Assembly (NCBI RefSeq): GCF_000412695.1
Contig: NC_021499.1
Span: 5,394,001 to 5,458,000 of the forward strand
Reading direction: 5' to 3'
Source: Pseudomonas resinovorans NBRC 106553
GTDB lineage: Bacteria; Pseudomonadota; Gammaproteobacteria; Pseudomonadales; Pseudomonadaceae
Length of the DNA stretch: 64,000 bases
Shown piece after piece: positions 50,846 to 63,022 of the stretch. The first letter of the stretch is position 1. Every line of letters starts with the position of its first letter. A program made the position numbers and the translations under genes. A model generated the notes under the pieces. The model was given only the letters and a program-made list of their open reading frames with translations, was not told where the DNA came from and ran no database searches.

Positions 50846-52519
50846 ATGCTGGTACACCTGTCTATCCATAACTACGCCATCGTCGAGCACCTGGACCTCG
50901 AGCTCGAGGCCGGCATGTCGGTCATCACCGGCGAAACCGGTGCGGGCAAGTCGATCATGCTCGACGCCCTCGGGCTGACCCTGGGCGATCGCGCCGACAG
51001 TGGCGTGGTGCGCCCCGGCGCCGACAAGACAGACATCCTCGCCAGCTTCGACGTCAGCGCCATCGCCGAAGCCCGCGACTGGCTGGCCGAGCGCGACCTC
51101 GAACAGGACGGCCCCTGCATCCTGCGCCGGGTGATCACCGCCGAAGGCCGCTCGCGCGCCTACATCAATGGCTCGCCCTGCCCTCTTGGCGACCTCAAGA
51201 GCTTGGGCGAGCTGCTGATCGACATTCACGGCCAGCACGAACACCAGTCACTGCTAAAGACCGACACCCATCGCCGCCTGCTGGATGAATACGCTGGCGC
51301 CAGCGACCTCGCCCGCCAGGTACAACTGGCCGCCCAACGCTGGCGGCAGACCCGCCAGGAGCTCGAACGCCTGTCCAGAGCCGGCGACGAGCAACGCGCC
51401 CGCCACCAGTTGCTGAGCTACCAGCTGGACGAGCTGGAGAACCTCGCCCTGGGCGAGAACGAACTGGAGCAACTGGAGCAGGAACACAAAAACCTGACCA
51501 ACGCCGAAAGCCTCCTCGCCACCTGCCGCCAGGTCATCGACATGTGCAGCGAAAGCGACGCCGGCAACGTGCTCAGCGCCCTGACCGCCAGCCTGAATCG
51601 GCTCACCGCCTACTCCACCCAGCCTGGAGCCATGGGCGAAGCGGTGAACCTGCTGTCCAGCGCGCAGATCCAGGTGGAGGAAGCCATGGGCGAACTCAAC
51701 CGCTTCCTCGACCACTTCGACGCCGATCCGCAGCGCCAGCAGGCCCTCGAAGAACGCCTCGACAATATCTACACCCTGGCGCGCAAGCATCGGGTACAAC
51801 CGAGCGAACTCGCCGAACTGCAACAGCGCCTGCTGGATGAGCTGGAAGCGCTGAATGCCGACGACGAAGCCGCCGAGCGCCTGGCCGACGAACTGGCCGC
51901 GTACGAACGCCACTACCAGGAAAAAGCCACAGAGCTGAGCAACCTTCGCCGCGACGCGGCGGGCTGCCTGGCGGGCGCCGTGGAAACCGAGATGCAGCGC
52001 CTCGGCATGCCCGGCGGCCGCTTCAATATCCAACTGCACGCCAACCCGGTGGCCGAACCTCAGCAGCAGGGCCTGGAGCAGGTGGAGTTCCTGGTCAGCG
52101 CCAACCCCGGCCAGCCTTTGAAGGCTCTGGCCAAGGTCGCCTCCGGTGGCGAACTCTCACGCATCAGCCTGGCGATCCAGGTGATCACCGCGCAGACCTC
52201 GCGCGTGCCGACCCTGGTCTTCGACGAAGTGGACGTCGGCATCGGCGGCCCAACCGCGGAAGTGGTGGGTCAACTACTGCGCCGCCTCGGCGAGCGCGGC
52301 CAGGTGCTCACCGTCACCCACCTGCCGCAGGTGGCAGCCCAGGGCCATCACCACCTCTTCGTGCACAAGCAGCGCGGCAGCGACGAAACCCGCACCGCCG
52401 TGGCCAAACTGCAGGAAGCGCCGCGCATCGAGGAGATCGCGCGGATGCTGGGTGGCGTCGACCTCACCGAGGAATCCCTGGCCCACGCCAGGAAGATGGT
52501 AACCAGCGCGCAAAGCTGA
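50846..52519 (+). CDS. recN: DNA repair protein RecN
   Basis: SMC-like ATPase that acts early in double-strand break repair. The 557-residue protein begins [20 protein letters not shown]. It has Walker A GETGAGKS at 29-36, a long coiled-coil middle, and the C-terminal signature and Walker B regions [14 protein letters not shown] and [16 protein letters not shown] 50846 has CGGGAG upstream. The SOS box in its promoter fits its known strong induction by DNA damage. Confidence 0.97.
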   Translation: MLVHLSIHNYAIVEHLDLELEAGMSVITGETGAGKSIMLDALGLTLGDRADSGVVRPGADKTDILASFDVSAIAEARDWLAERDLEQDGPCILRRVITAEGRSRAYINGSPCPLGDLKSLGELLIDIHGQHEHQSLLKTDTHRRLLDEYAGASDLARQVQLAAQRWRQTRQELERLSRAGDEQRARHQLLSYQLDELENLALGENELEQLEQEHKNLTNAESLLATCRQVIDMCSESDAGNVLSALTASLNRLTAYSTQPGAMGEAVNLLSSAQIQVEEAMGELNRFLDHFDADPQRQQALEERLDNIYTLARKHRVQPSELAELQQRLLDELEALNADDEAAERLADELAAYERHYQEKATELSNLRRDAAGCLAGAVETEMQRLGMPGGRFNIQLHANPVAEPQQQGLEQVEFLVSANPGQPLKALAKVASGGELSRISLAIQVITAQTSRVPTLVFDEVDVGIGGPTAEVVGQLLRRLGERGQVLTVTHLPQVAAQGHHHLFVHKQRGSDETRTAVAKLQEAPRIEEIARMLGGVDLTEESLAHARKMVTSAQS

Positions 52520-52557
52520 TACCCGCTGCGCGCGACGTTCACCACGCGACACAAATG

Positions 52558-52585
52558 AAAAAGGCGACCCGAGGGTCGCCTTTTT
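52558..52585. terminator. Bidirectional terminator between recN and fur
   Basis: AAAAAGGCGACCC-GAG-GGTCGCCTTTTT has a perfect stem with A- and T-runs on its two sides. It serves two convergent genes. Confidence 0.92.
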
Positions 52586-52600
52586 CCTTGCGCGCAGCGC

Positions 52601-53005
52601 TTACTTCTTCTTGCGGATATAGAGCACAAGATTGTGGTCTACCAGCTCGTAGCCACGCTCCTTGACGATTTCCTTCTGGCGCTTCTCGATCTCCGGATCG
52701 AAGAACTCGATCACCTCACCGGTATCGACGCACACCATGTGGTCGTGGTGGCCGCTGTCGGCCAGCTCGAACACGGCATGGCCACCGTCGAAGTTGTGGC
52801 GTACCACCAGCCCCGCCGCTTCGAACTGGGTCAGGACACGGTAGACAGTGGCCAGACCGACATCTTCGCCGGCTTCCATCAGAGCCTTGTAAACGTCCTC
52901 CGCGCTCATGTGGCGTTGCTCGGTGGAATCGAGCATCTGGAGGATCTTGACCCGAGGCAAGGTCACCTTCAGGCCGGCTTTACGCAGTTCGTTGTTTTCT
53001 ACCAT
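52601..53005 (-). CDS. fur: Ferric uptake regulator Fur
   Basis: Fe2+-dependent repressor of siderophore and iron-uptake genes. The 134-residue protein has a winged helix (about 1-80; TVYRVLTQFEAAGLVVRHNF) and a metal-binding dimerisation domain with HHDHMVCVDTG. It has only one cysteine and lacks the CxxC pairs of E. coli Fur, as in P. aeruginosa Fur. It is divergent from bamE, and the 99-bp gap must hold both promoters. Confidence 0.98.
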   Translation of the reverse strand: MVENNELRKAGLKVTLPRVKILQMLDSTEQRHMSAEDVYKALMEAGEDVGLATVYRVLTQFEAAGLVVRHNFDGGHAVFELADSGHHDHMVCVDTGEVIEFFDPEIEKRQKEIVKERGYELVDHNLVLYIRKKK

Positions 53006-53104
53006 GGTCAGCTTTCTCGAGGAATGCGGCTTTCGCAGCTTCCCTTAATGCAGGTATGATCGGGACTTTTCATGCCCAGCCAAGATAGTGGAAGTCGCCC
53101 ACCG

Positions 53105-53638
53105 ATGCAAAACACCAAGCTCCTGCTGACCAGCCTCTCACTCGCAGGCTTGCTCGCACTCGCCGGTTGCTCGTTTCCCGGGGTCTACAAAATCGACATC
53201 CAGCAGGGCAACGTTGTAACGCAGGATATGATAGACCAGTTGAAGCCCGGAATGACCCGACGTCAAGTGCGGTTTATCCTCGGCAACCCGCTGATCAACG
53301 ATACCTTCTACGCCAACCGCTGGGATTACCTCTACAGCATCCAACCGGGTGGCGGTCAGCGTCTTCAGGAACGCGTCAGCCTGACGTTCGACGATAACGA
53401 TCAACTGGTCGGCCTGGCCGGCGACTTCATGCCCGGCGTGAGCCGTGACGAGGCGATCCTCGGCGGCCAAGGCACCTCCACCACCACCCAGGCCAAGCCT
53501 GAACAGCCCACCGAACAGCCCAAGGCGGAACAGCCTGCGGCACCGGGCTCCCTGCTGGAGAAGATCCAGAAGGAAGTGGACAGCGCCGAACCGGTACCGG
53601 TCCCGATTCCGGAACCCCTGGATACCTCGCCGCAGTAA
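53105..53638 (+). CDS. bamE: Outer membrane lipoprotein BamE (OmlA/SmpA)
   Basis: Lipoprotein of the BAM complex that inserts outer-membrane proteins. The 177-residue precursor has a lipobox LALAGC (Cys22), and the BamE fold with [29 protein letters not shown] (quoted in part: [14 protein letters not shown]). A Pro/Gln/Glu-rich C-terminal extension is longer than in E. coli, as in other pseudomonads. I chose ATG 53105 so that the signal peptide starts the protein; ATG 53072 would add 11 residues. Confidence 0.96.
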   Translation: MQNTKLLLTSLSLAGLLALAGCSFPGVYKIDIQQGNVVTQDMIDQLKPGMTRRQVRFILGNPLINDTFYANRWDYLYSIQPGGGQRLQERVSLTFDDNDQLVGLAGDFMPGVSRDEAILGGQGTSTTTQAKPEQPTEQPKAEQPAAPGSLLEKIQKEVDSAEPVPVPIPEPLDTSPQ

Positions 53639-53649
53639 TCTGCGGCAAC

Positions 53650-53678
53650 AAAAAGCCCGGGCATGTCCCGGGCTTTTT
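53650..53678. terminator. Bidirectional terminator between bamE and rnfH
   Basis: AAAAAGCCCGGG-CATG-TCCCGGGCTTTTT, a strong stem with runs on both sides, between convergent genes. Confidence 0.92.
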
Positions 53679-53690
53679 CATGGGCGCGAA

Positions 53691-54011
53691 TCAGGCGTCG
53701 CGCTCGCCGCTCCTGGCCTGGGCGGCCTTGGCAGCGCGCAGCTTGCGAACTTCCTTGGGATCGACAAGCAGCGGCCGGTAGATCTCCACGCGATCCCCCT
53801 CTTCCAGCAGCCGTTGCTCGGGACTGGGCAACGCCTTGCCGAAGATGCCCAGCGGACACCCGGCCAGGTCCAGCTCGGGAAAATACGCCTGCATGCCCGA
53901 GCGCAGCACCGCATCACGCGCACTGGCCCCCTTGGGCAGGCTCAGGCGCAGCAACTGCTGACGATCAGCCAGGGCGTAGACCACCTCGACCGCGATCAAT
54001 GTGTCAGCCAT
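53691..54011 (-). CDS. rnfH: RnfH-family protein (ubiquitin-like fold)
   Basis: A 106-residue protein of the RnfH/UPF0125 family ([55 protein letters not shown]). The family has a beta-grasp fold; a partner of RatA in many genomes. Some authors name the pair PasI/PasT, but a toxin-antitoxin function is disputed. ATG 54011 overlaps the end of ratA by 8 bp, so the genes form an operon. Confidence 0.93.
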   Translation of the reverse strand: MADTLIAVEVVYALADRQQLLRLSLPKGASARDAVLRSGMQAYFPELDLAGCPLGIFGKALPSPEQRLLEEGDRVEIYRPLLVDPKEVRKLRAAKAAQARSGERDA

Positions 54012-54438
54012 AGAGCTGCTTGGCCCGCTGGCAGAAGGCATCCACCATGGTGTTGGCGGCCTGGTTGAACAACGGACCCAGGGTGGCCTTGATGATCGGG
54101 CCCGCATAGTCGAAGCGCAGGTCCAGGCTGATCTTGCAGGCCTTGTCGCCCAGCGCCTTGAAATGCCACACGCCGTGCAACTGGCTGAACGGGCCTTCCT
54201 CGAGGCTCATCTCGATGGTGCTGCTGCCATCGAGCTTGTTGCGCGTCACGAAGCGCTGGCTGAGGCTGCCCTTGGCGACTTCGAGACTGGCCAGCATGTG
54301 GTTTTCGCTCTCCTCCATCACCTTGGCGGCCGAGCACCAGGGCAGGAATTCCGGGTAGCGCGCCACGTCGTTGACCAGGTCGTAGAGCGCCTGCGCAGGA
54401 AACGGCAACAGGGCGGAGCGCTGGATATGGGTGGTCAT
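54004..54438 (-). CDS. ratA: RatA/PasT-family START-domain protein
   Basis: A 144-residue protein ([20 protein letters not shown]) with the polyketide-cyclase/START fold: [20 protein letters not shown] near the N-terminus, and [20 protein letters not shown] near the C-terminus. The family is related to Coq10 ubiquinone-binding proteins, and E. coli RatA was reported to block 70S assembly. I chose ATG 54438; the much longer frame upstream is antisense to smpB. It is divergent from smpB, the usual arrangement. Confidence 0.93.
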   Translation of the reverse strand: MTTHIQRSALLPFPAQALYDLVNDVARYPEFLPWCSAAKVMEESENHMLASLEVAKGSLSQRFVTRNKLDGSSTIEMSLEEGPFSQLHGVWHFKALGDKACKISLDLRFDYAGPIIKATLGPLFNQAANTMVDAFCQRAKQLYG

Positions 54439-54591
54439 CTTGGCCTCGAACAGGGTTCCGAGCCGCATGGCACGGGCAGTTGCCGTACCGGGCTGGTCAA
54501 AAAAGTGCCGCATTGTCAGGGATTCACCGGCATCGCTCAAGCCTACGCCGCCGTAGCCGCGCCGTCTGCGACTCCCTATAATGCGCCGCCT

Positions 54592-55071
54592 ATGGCCAAG
54601 CAAAAAAAACACCCCGAAGGCACCATCGCCCTTAACAAGAAGGCGCTGCACGACTATTCCATCGAACAGAAGTTCGAGGCCGGGCTGGCTCTCGCCGGCT
54701 GGGAAGTGAAGAGTCTGCGCGCTGGCAAGGCACAGCTGGTGGACAGCTACGTGCTGCTCAAGGACGGCGAAGCCTGGCTGCTGGGCAGCCACATCACCCC
54801 CCTGAAGACCGCCAGCACCCACGTCATCGCCGACCCGGTGCGCAGTCGCAAGCTGCTGCTGCACAAGCGCGAGCTGGGCAAACTGTTCGGCGCGGTGCAA
54901 CAGAAGGGCTACGCCTGCGTGGCGCTGTCGATCTACTGGAAGAAGCACCTGATCAAGTGCGAGATCGCCCTGGCCAAGGGCAAGAAGGAATTCGACAAGC
55001 GCGCCACGGAGAAGGAACGCGATTCCGACCGCGAGATCGCGCGAGCGATGCGCACCAAGGGCAAGGAATAA
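54592..55071 (+). CDS. smpB: SsrA-binding protein SmpB
   Basis: Partner of tmRNA in rescuing stalled ribosomes. The 159-residue protein contains [33 protein letters not shown] and the basic C-terminal tail ([22 protein letters not shown]), which reads the empty mRNA channel. ATG 54592 begins [10 protein letters not shown]; upstream in-frame residues are antisense to ratA. tmRNA itself is not in this window. Confidence 0.97.
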   Translation: MAKQKKHPEGTIALNKKALHDYSIEQKFEAGLALAGWEVKSLRAGKAQLVDSYVLLKDGEAWLLGSHITPLKTASTHVIADPVRSRKLLLHKRELGKLFGAVQQKGYACVALSIYWKKHLIKCEIALAKGKKEFDKRATEKERDSDREIARAMRTKGKE

Positions 55072-55085
55072 GCCCACCCCAAAAG

Positions 55086-55110
55086 AAGCCGGGCATTGCC
55101 CGGCTTTTTT
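55086..55110. terminator. Terminator between smpB and lldR
   Basis: AAGCCGGGCA-T-TGCCCGGCTTTTTT, 14 bp after the smpB stop and at the very end of the convergent lldR gene. Confidence 0.88.
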
Positions 55111-55113
55111 GTC

Positions 55114-55881
55114 TCAGAGCCCTTGGCGCCTCTGCGCCCGCGCCAACCGCTGCGCCTCCAGCTGCCCTTCTTCCAGGACCTCCTGCACGTACTGGATGTG
55201 CTGGTGGGAAATCTCCCGGGCCTCTTCGGCACGCCCCTCGATGATCGCCTCGAAAAGGGCCCGGTGCTGCCGGGTCAGCATTTCGCGGGTCTCGCCCCGC
55301 TGCAGGTACATGCCGCCGATGTTGGTCACCACGTTGTGCTTGAGCAGGTCGAAGAGCCCGCGGATGGTGTGCAGCAGCACGGCATTGTGGCTGGCCTCGG
55401 CAATCGCCAGGTGGAAACTCGCGTCCGCCGCGCCCTCATCCGCCCTACTGGCCTTGCTGCCCGGCGCGTAGCAGGCCTGCAACGTCTCGTAGGCCTCGGT
55501 AAGCCGCTGGTGGTCCACCGGCGTCGCCCGCTGCGCGGCGTAGTAGGCACAAGAGCCTTCCAGGGTATGGCGGAACTCCAGCAGGTCGCGCTGGGCCTCG
55601 GGATTGCTCTCGAGCAATTGCAACAAGGGATCGCTGAAGGTGGTGCCCAGTTCGGCCGCCACATAGTTGCCGCCACCCTGGCGACTGACCAGCAACCCCT
55701 TGGCCACCAGCTTCTGGATCGCTTCGCGCAGTGAAGGGCGCGATACGCCGAACTGCTCGGCCAGGGCACGCTCGGCGGGCAAGCGCTCGCCCGCCTTCAA
55801 GGTGCCCTCGAGAATCATCCCTTCGAGCTGACTGACGATATCGTCCGACAAACGGCGCTGACGCACCTGACCGAATCCCAT
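55114..55881 (-). CDS. lldR: GntR/FadR-family regulator of lactate use, LldR
   Basis: A 255-residue regulator with an N-terminal winged helix (LPAERALAEQFGVSRPSLREAI) and an FCD-type all-helical ligand domain with the metal-binding Asp/His pattern (FHLAIAEASHN, HRALFEAIIEG). LldR proteins repress lactate genes and release DNA when lactate binds. ATG 55881 (MGFGQVRQRR) matches homologues; a GTG four codons upstream is possible. A perfect GntR-type palindrome lies in the gap to lldP, its divergent target. Confidence 0.93.
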   Translation of the reverse strand: MGFGQVRQRRLSDDIVSQLEGMILEGTLKAGERLPAERALAEQFGVSRPSLREAIQKLVAKGLLVSRQGGGNYVAAELGTTFSDPLLQLLESNPEAQRDLLEFRHTLEGSCAYYAAQRATPVDHQRLTEAYETLQACYAPGSKASRADEGAADASFHLAIAEASHNAVLLHTIRGLFDLLKHNVVTNIGGMYLQRGETREMLTRQHRALFEAIIEGRAEEAREISHQHIQYVQEVLEEGQLEAQRLARAQRRQGL

Positions 55882-56027
55882 TGCTCTACCCACCCTTTCT
55901 CGCCACCACGGGCGGCCATCTGGAACGGCGCCTGCGGCGCGCGACGCGGCAGCCTAACCACCGCGCTCACCCCGCACAAGCAGCCCACCATTCATCCCAC
56001 GCTCGACCAAAGTCGCAACGCGGCAAA

Positions 56028-56092
56028 TTGACACAAGGATAGTCCGGCTTTTACTCTGAGCCGTCGAGATTGTAAATTGGTCTTACCAATTT
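56028..56092 (+). promoter_or_regulatory. lldP promoter and LldR operator
   Basis: TTGACA at 56028-56033 with a weaker TTTACT-type -10 near 56050 forms a likely promoter. A perfect palindrome AAATTGGT-CTT-ACCAATTT spans 56074-56092, at about +10 to +30. TTGGT-N3-ACCAA is the FadR/LldR type of operator, so binding would block transcription. The rest of the 324-bp gap holds nothing else I can support. Confidence 0.8.
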
Positions 56093-56179
56093 ATCCGACA
56101 AGCAGCGCCGACTCGGTCTTCGCCTGCCGCAGCGCCACGAGCGCAACGGTTTTCGCCCGATCCGGCTAACAGGCACTCC

Positions 56180-56187
56180 AAAAACAA
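56180..56187 (+). promoter_or_regulatory. Candidate Hfq/Crc motif at the lldP ribosome binding site
   Basis: AAAAACAA fits AAnAAnAA and lies directly before the TTAGGGAG ribosome binding site of lldP. It would link lactate uptake to catabolite repression through Hfq/Crc and CrcZ. Inferred from sequence only. Confidence 0.5.
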
Positions 56188-56205
56188 TTAGGGAGCCACC
56201 CCACG

Positions 56206-57891
56206 ATGCAAACCTGGCAGCAGCTCTATACCCCCCTTGGCAGCCTCTGGCTGTCGGCGCTCGTCGCTCTGATCCCGATCATCTTCTTCTTCCTGGCCCT
56301 GGCGGTGTTCCGCATGAAGGGCTACATCGCCGGTACCATCACCCTGGCGCTGTCGCTCGCGGTCGCCATCTTCGCCTTCCAGATGCCCGTGGACATGGCC
56401 TTCGCCGCTGCCGGCTATGGCTTCGCCTATGGTCTCTGGCCGATTGCCTGGATCATCGTCGCGGCGGTGTTCCTCTACAAACTCACGGTCAAGAGCGGCC
56501 AGTTCGAGGTGATCCGCAGCTCGGTGCTGTCCATCACCGACGACCAGCGCCTGCAGGTGCTGCTGATCGGCTTCTCCTTCGGCGCCTTCCTCGAGGGTGC
56601 GGCGGGCTTCGGCGCACCGGTGGCCATCACCGCGGCCCTGCTCGTGGGCCTGGGCTTCAACCCGCTGTACGCCGCGGGCCTGTGCCTGATCGCCAACACC
56701 GCGCCGGTAGCCTTCGGCGCCCTGGGCATCCCGATCATCGTCGCGGGTCAGGTGACCGGCATCGACGCCTTCAAGATCGGCGCCATGACCGGCCGCCAAC
56801 TGCCCTTCCTGTCGATCATCGTGCCCTTCTGGCTGGTGGCCATGATGGACGGCTGGCGCGGCATCAAGGAAACCTGGCCGGCAGCTCTCGTGGCCGGCGC
56901 CACCTTCGCCGTCACCCAGTACTTCACCTCCAACTTCATCGGCCCGGAACTGCCGGACATCACCTCCGCCCTGGTGAGCCTGGTGTCCCTGACCCTGTTC
57001 CTCAAGGTCTGGCAGCCCAAGCGTGCCGAGGACGCCCAGGTAGTTGGCGTATCCGGCGGTGCGGCGGTGATGGGCGGCTTCGGCGGTGCGCGCAGCACTA
57101 CGCCTTCGCCCTATAGCTTCGGCGAGATCCTCAAGGCCTGGTCGCCCTTCCTGGTACTCACCGTGCTGGTGACCATCTGGACCCTGAAGCCCTTCAAGGC
57201 CCTGTTCGCCCCGGGCGGTGTGCTGGAGCAGTTCGTCTTCATGTTCGCCATCCCGCACCTGGACCAGCTGGTGATGAAAGGCGCGCCCATTGTCGCCACC
57301 GCCACCGCCATCCCGGCCGTCTACAAGCTGGACCCGGTATCGGCCACCGGCACCGCGATCTTCTTCTCGGCACTGATCTCCATGTTCGTCCTGAAGATCG
57401 ATGTAAAAAATGGTCTGACCACTCTGAAGGAGACCTTCATCGAGCTGAAGTGGCCGATCCTGTCCATCGGCATGGTGCTGGCCTTCGCCTTCGTCACCAA
57501 CTTCTCCGGCATGTCCACCACCCTGGCACTGGTCCTGGCCGGCACCGGCGCGGCCTTCCCGTTCTTCTCGCCGTTCCTCGGCTGGCTGGGCGTGTTCCTG
57601 ACCGGTTCGGATACCTCGTCCAACGCCCTGTTCGGCTCGCTGCAAGCCACCACCGCGCACCAGATCGGCGTCAACGACACCCTGCTGGTAGCGGCCAACA
57701 CCAGTGGCGGCGTGACCGGCAAGATGATCTCGCCGCAATCCATCGCCGTGGCCTGCGCCGCCACCGGCATGGTCGGCAAGGAATCCGACCTGTTCCGCTT
57801 CACCCTGAAGCACAGCCTGATCTTCGCCGCCATGGTCGGCCTGATCACCCTGGCCCAGGCCTATGTCTTCACCGGCATGCTGGTCCATTGA
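56206..57891 (+). CDS. lldP: L-lactate permease
   Basis: A 561-residue inner-membrane lactate/H+ symporter of the LctP family with about 12-14 membrane segments. Family features include the [20 protein letters not shown] loop, [15 protein letters not shown] and [16 protein letters not shown]. It begins [16 protein letters not shown]. It heads the lldP-lldD-dld gene set for uptake and oxidation of both lactate isomers, under LldR. Confidence 0.97.
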   Translation: MQTWQQLYTPLGSLWLSALVALIPIIFFFLALAVFRMKGYIAGTITLALSLAVAIFAFQMPVDMAFAAAGYGFAYGLWPIAWIIVAAVFLYKLTVKSGQFEVIRSSVLSITDDQRLQVLLIGFSFGAFLEGAAGFGAPVAITAALLVGLGFNPLYAAGLCLIANTAPVAFGALGIPIIVAGQVTGIDAFKIGAMTGRQLPFLSIIVPFWLVAMMDGWRGIKETWPAALVAGATFAVTQYFTSNFIGPELPDITSALVSLVSLTLFLKVWQPKRAEDAQVVGVSGGAAVMGGFGGARSTTPSPYSFGEILKAWSPFLVLTVLVTIWTLKPFKALFAPGGVLEQFVFMFAIPHLDQLVMKGAPIVATATAIPAVYKLDPVSATGTAIFFSALISMFVLKIDVKNGLTTLKETFIELKWPILSIGMVLAFAFVTNFSGMSTTLALVLAGTGAAFPFFSPFLGWLGVFLTGSDTSSNALFGSLQATTAHQIGVNDTLLVAANTSGGVTGKMISPQSIAVACAATGMVGKESDLFRFTLKHSLIFAAMVGLITLAQAYVFTGMLVH

Positions 57892-57966
57892 TAGCGCTTA
57901 CGGGCCGCGCGTAGACGCGGCCCGGTTCCTTTTCACTGCCCTGAAGCCCCGAATCGGATCGAATTC

Positions 57967-59112
57967 ATGATCATCTCCGCCTCCACCGACTACCGCGCCG
58001 CCGCCCAGCGCAAGCTGCCGCCCTTCCTGTTCCACTACATCGACGGCGGCGCCTATGCCGAGTACACCCTGCGTCGCAACGTAGAGGACCTGGCCAGCAT
58101 CGCCTTGCGCCAGCGCGTACTGCGGAACATGTCCGAGCTGAGCCTTGAGACCCAACTGTTCGGCGAGACCCTGTCCATGCCGGTGGCGCTCGCCCCGGTG
58201 GGCCTGACCGGCATGTACGCCCGCCGTGGCGAGGTGCAGGCGGCCAAGGCGGCGGCGGCCAAGGGCATCCCCTTCACCCTGTCCACCGTCTCGGTCTGCC
58301 CGATCGAGGAAGTGGCGCCAGCCATCGACCGCCCCATGTGGTTCCAGCTCTACGTGCTGAAGGACCGCGGCTTCATGAAGAACGCCCTGGAGCGGGCCAA
58401 GGCCGCCGGGGTGACCACCCTGGTATTCACCGTCGACATGCCGGTGCCCGGCGCCCGCTATCGCGACGCCCACTCCGGCATGAGCGGTCCCAACGCCGCC
58501 ATGCGCCGCATGCTGCAGGCCATGACGCACCCGAGCTGGGCCTGGGACGTGGGCCTGCTGGGCAAGCCCCACGACCTGGGCAACATCTCCACCTACCGTG
58601 GCAACCCTACTGGCCTTGCCGACTACATCGGCTGGCTGGGCGCCAACTTCGACCCATCGATTTCCTGGAAGGACCTGGAGTGGATCCGCGACTTCTGGGA
58701 CGGCCCCATGGTCATCAAGGGCATCCTCGACCCGGAAGACGCCAGGGACGCGGTGAAATTCGGCGCCGATGGCATCGTCGTCTCCAACCATGGTGGCCGC
58801 CAGCTCGACGGCGTGCTCTCCAGCGCCCGCGCCCTGCCGGCCATCGCCGACGCGGTGAAGGGTGAGCTGAAGATTCTCGCCGACTCCGGCATCCGCACCG
58901 GCCTGGACGTGGTGCGCATGCTCGCCCTCGGCGCCGACACCGTGATGCTCGGCCGCGCCTTCGTCTACGCTCTGGCCGCAGCAGGCGGTGCCGGTGTGAG
59001 CAATCTGCTGGACCTGATCGAGAAGGAAATGCGCGTGGCCATGGTGCTCACCGGCGCCAAGAACATCGGCGAGATCTCCGCCGACTCGCTGGTACGCGAA
59101 CTCGGCCGCTGA
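57967..59112 (+). CDS. lldD: L-lactate dehydrogenase (FMN, quinone-linked)
   Basis: Oxidises L-lactate to pyruvate and passes electrons to the respiratory chain. The 381-residue alpha-hydroxyacid oxidase-type TIM barrel begins [18 protein letters not shown]. It has the FMN-binding [19 protein letters not shown] region and the active-site His in [11 protein letters not shown]. It lies 75 bp after lldP; membrane association is peripheral. Confidence 0.97.
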   Translation: MIISASTDYRAAAQRKLPPFLFHYIDGGAYAEYTLRRNVEDLASIALRQRVLRNMSELSLETQLFGETLSMPVALAPVGLTGMYARRGEVQAAKAAAAKGIPFTLSTVSVCPIEEVAPAIDRPMWFQLYVLKDRGFMKNALERAKAAGVTTLVFTVDMPVPGARYRDAHSGMSGPNAAMRRMLQAMTHPSWAWDVGLLGKPHDLGNISTYRGNPTGLADYIGWLGANFDPSISWKDLEWIRDFWDGPMVIKGILDPEDARDAVKFGADGIVVSNHGGRQLDGVLSSARALPAIADAVKGELKILADSGIRTGLDVVRMLALGADTVMLGRAFVYALAAAGGAGVSNLLDLIEKEMRVAMVLTGAKNIGEISADSLVRELGR

Positions 59113-59172
59113 GCGGCCACCAGAACCCCAAGCGGGCCGCCCGCGGCCCGCGACAAATAGACGGGACACCGC

Positions 59173-61980
<2,808 letters not shown>

Positions 61981-61987
61981 AGCATGT

Positions 61988-62080
61988 GGAGGCGGATTCA
62001 TTCGCCAACCGAACCGCAGGTTCGGCCGGGAAGTTCGATTGGGGCGCCATGCGCCCCTTGGCGAATGAATTCGCCCCTAC
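61988..62080 (+). repeat. REP-like inverted repeat pair after the lactate operon
   Basis: GGCGGATTCATTCGCC (61991-62006) and GGCGAATGAATTCGCC (62060-62075) are inverted copies differing at one base. Between them lie two small hairpins, CGAACCGCAGGTTCGG and GGGGCGCCATGCGCCCC. GCGAATTCATTCGC-type sequence also occurs after pgi near 8355. It may help end lld transcription. Confidence 0.7.
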
Positions 62081-62219
62081 AAGAGACCCGTCTACGCAAT
62101 TGACCTGAACCCCCTCGTCGGCCGTGCAGTCCACTCCTGTAAGCCTCGGCGAATGCCCTTGGCTTGTCCGTCTCGTACGCAAAGGCCCTCGCGCCGCAAA
62201 AACCGAGAGGAAACATCCC

Positions 62220-62501
62220 ATGAAACGTACTGCCCTGTTCATCACCGCCGCCCTGCTGGCTTCATCGCCGGTCTTCGCCAACGAAGACCTGTGCACCGTC
62301 AACCTGCAGAAAATCGACGACGCCCTGGCCGCCAACAACAACATTGGCGATCCGCTGCGCGATCAGGTCAAGGAACTGCACATGAAGGCCCAACAGGCCC
62401 AGCAGAACGGTGATACCGAAGGCTGCATCAACGCCAGCAGCATGGCGCTGCAACGCCTGGAGCAACCCAGCACCAACGGTAGCGGCGGTGAATCGAGCTG
62501 A
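62220..62501 (+). CDS. Small secreted protein of unknown function, paralogue A
   Basis: A 93-residue protein with a clear signal peptide (MKRTALFITAALLASSPVFA) and a helical mature part: LCTVNLQKIDDALAANNNIG, then DQVKELHMKAQQAQQNGDTE and CINASSMALQRLEQ. Two cysteines may pair. ATG 62220 follows GAGAGGAAAC. It shares the pattern of first Cys, K-IDD/Q, the spacing to a second helix with GD-E, and the LxxL end with the next gene. No family is recognised. Confidence 0.75.
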   Translation: MKRTALFITAALLASSPVFANEDLCTVNLQKIDDALAANNNIGDPLRDQVKELHMKAQQAQQNGDTEGCINASSMALQRLEQPSTNGSGGESS

Positions 62502-62629
62502 CACGGCGCCCTGCCCATGACGGCCCCGGGCCGTCATGGCGGCCGTTTCAAACAGCTGCAGCCCGCGTCCGGCGGAGCCCGGAAGCTTACCTATACTGCT
62601 CAGCAGTCAACCCGAAAAGGAGGTCCGAC

Positions 62630-62875
62630 ATGCGCCGTTTTGCCTTACTGCTTGCCGCCGCACTGCTCAGCGCCCCGGTTCTCGCCTCACACTGCCCCGC
62701 AGACATGGCGAAGATCGATCAGATCCTGAAGTCCGACCCACCGGCCGACCCCGCCGTACTCGAGCAAGTGCAAAAACTCCGCGCCGAAGGCGAGGAGCTG
62801 CACAACTCCGGGGATCACGCCGAGTCCGAGAAGGTGCTGGCTGAAGCCTTGAACCTGCTTCAGTCCAGCGAGTAA
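62630..62875 (+). CDS. Small secreted protein of unknown function, paralogue B
   Basis: An 81-residue protein with a signal peptide (MRRFALLLAAALLSAPVLA) and a short helical mature region: HCPADMAKIDQILKSDPPAD, then LEQVQKLRAEGEELHNSGDH and LAEALNLLQ. Its layout parallels the preceding gene, but the second cysteine is absent. AAAGGAGGT precedes ATG 62630. Function is unknown. The 128-bp gap between the two genes shows no hairpin of note. Confidence 0.75.
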   Translation: MRRFALLLAAALLSAPVLASHCPADMAKIDQILKSDPPADPAVLEQVQKLRAEGEELHNSGDHAESEKVLAEALNLLQSSE

Positions 62876-62880
62876 CCCTA

Positions 62881-63022
62881 AGAACCTGTTTACGATATCG
62901 CGAGCTAGAGCCATGCAAGGCAAAAACAGGCGAGGAAGCGGAGTTTACGAGCTGTAAATGAGCATTCCGAGCCTGTTTTTAACGCAGCAGGGCCGACGCG
63001 CAGCAGATCGTAAGCAGGTTCT
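62881..63022 (-). repeat. Dispersed element, copy 3, with 16-bp inverted ends
   Basis: AGAACCTGTTTACGAT (62881-62896) and ATCGTAAGCAGGTTCT (63007-63022) are inverted repeats with one mismatch. Between them lies the same core as the other copies (TATCGCGAGCTAGAGCC, GCGGAGTTTACGAG, CTGTAAATGAGC, GACGCGCAGCAGATCGTAA). It lies between convergent genes and its last base overlaps the stop codon of the histidine kinase gene. Confidence 0.8.

Noticed and set aside
53691..54438. rnfH-ratA as a toxin-antitoxin system
   Set aside because: The pair is called PasI/PasT by some, but it is a conserved chromosomal locus in nearly all gammaproteobacteria and RatA resembles Coq10. I see no sign of a mobile toxin-antitoxin module.
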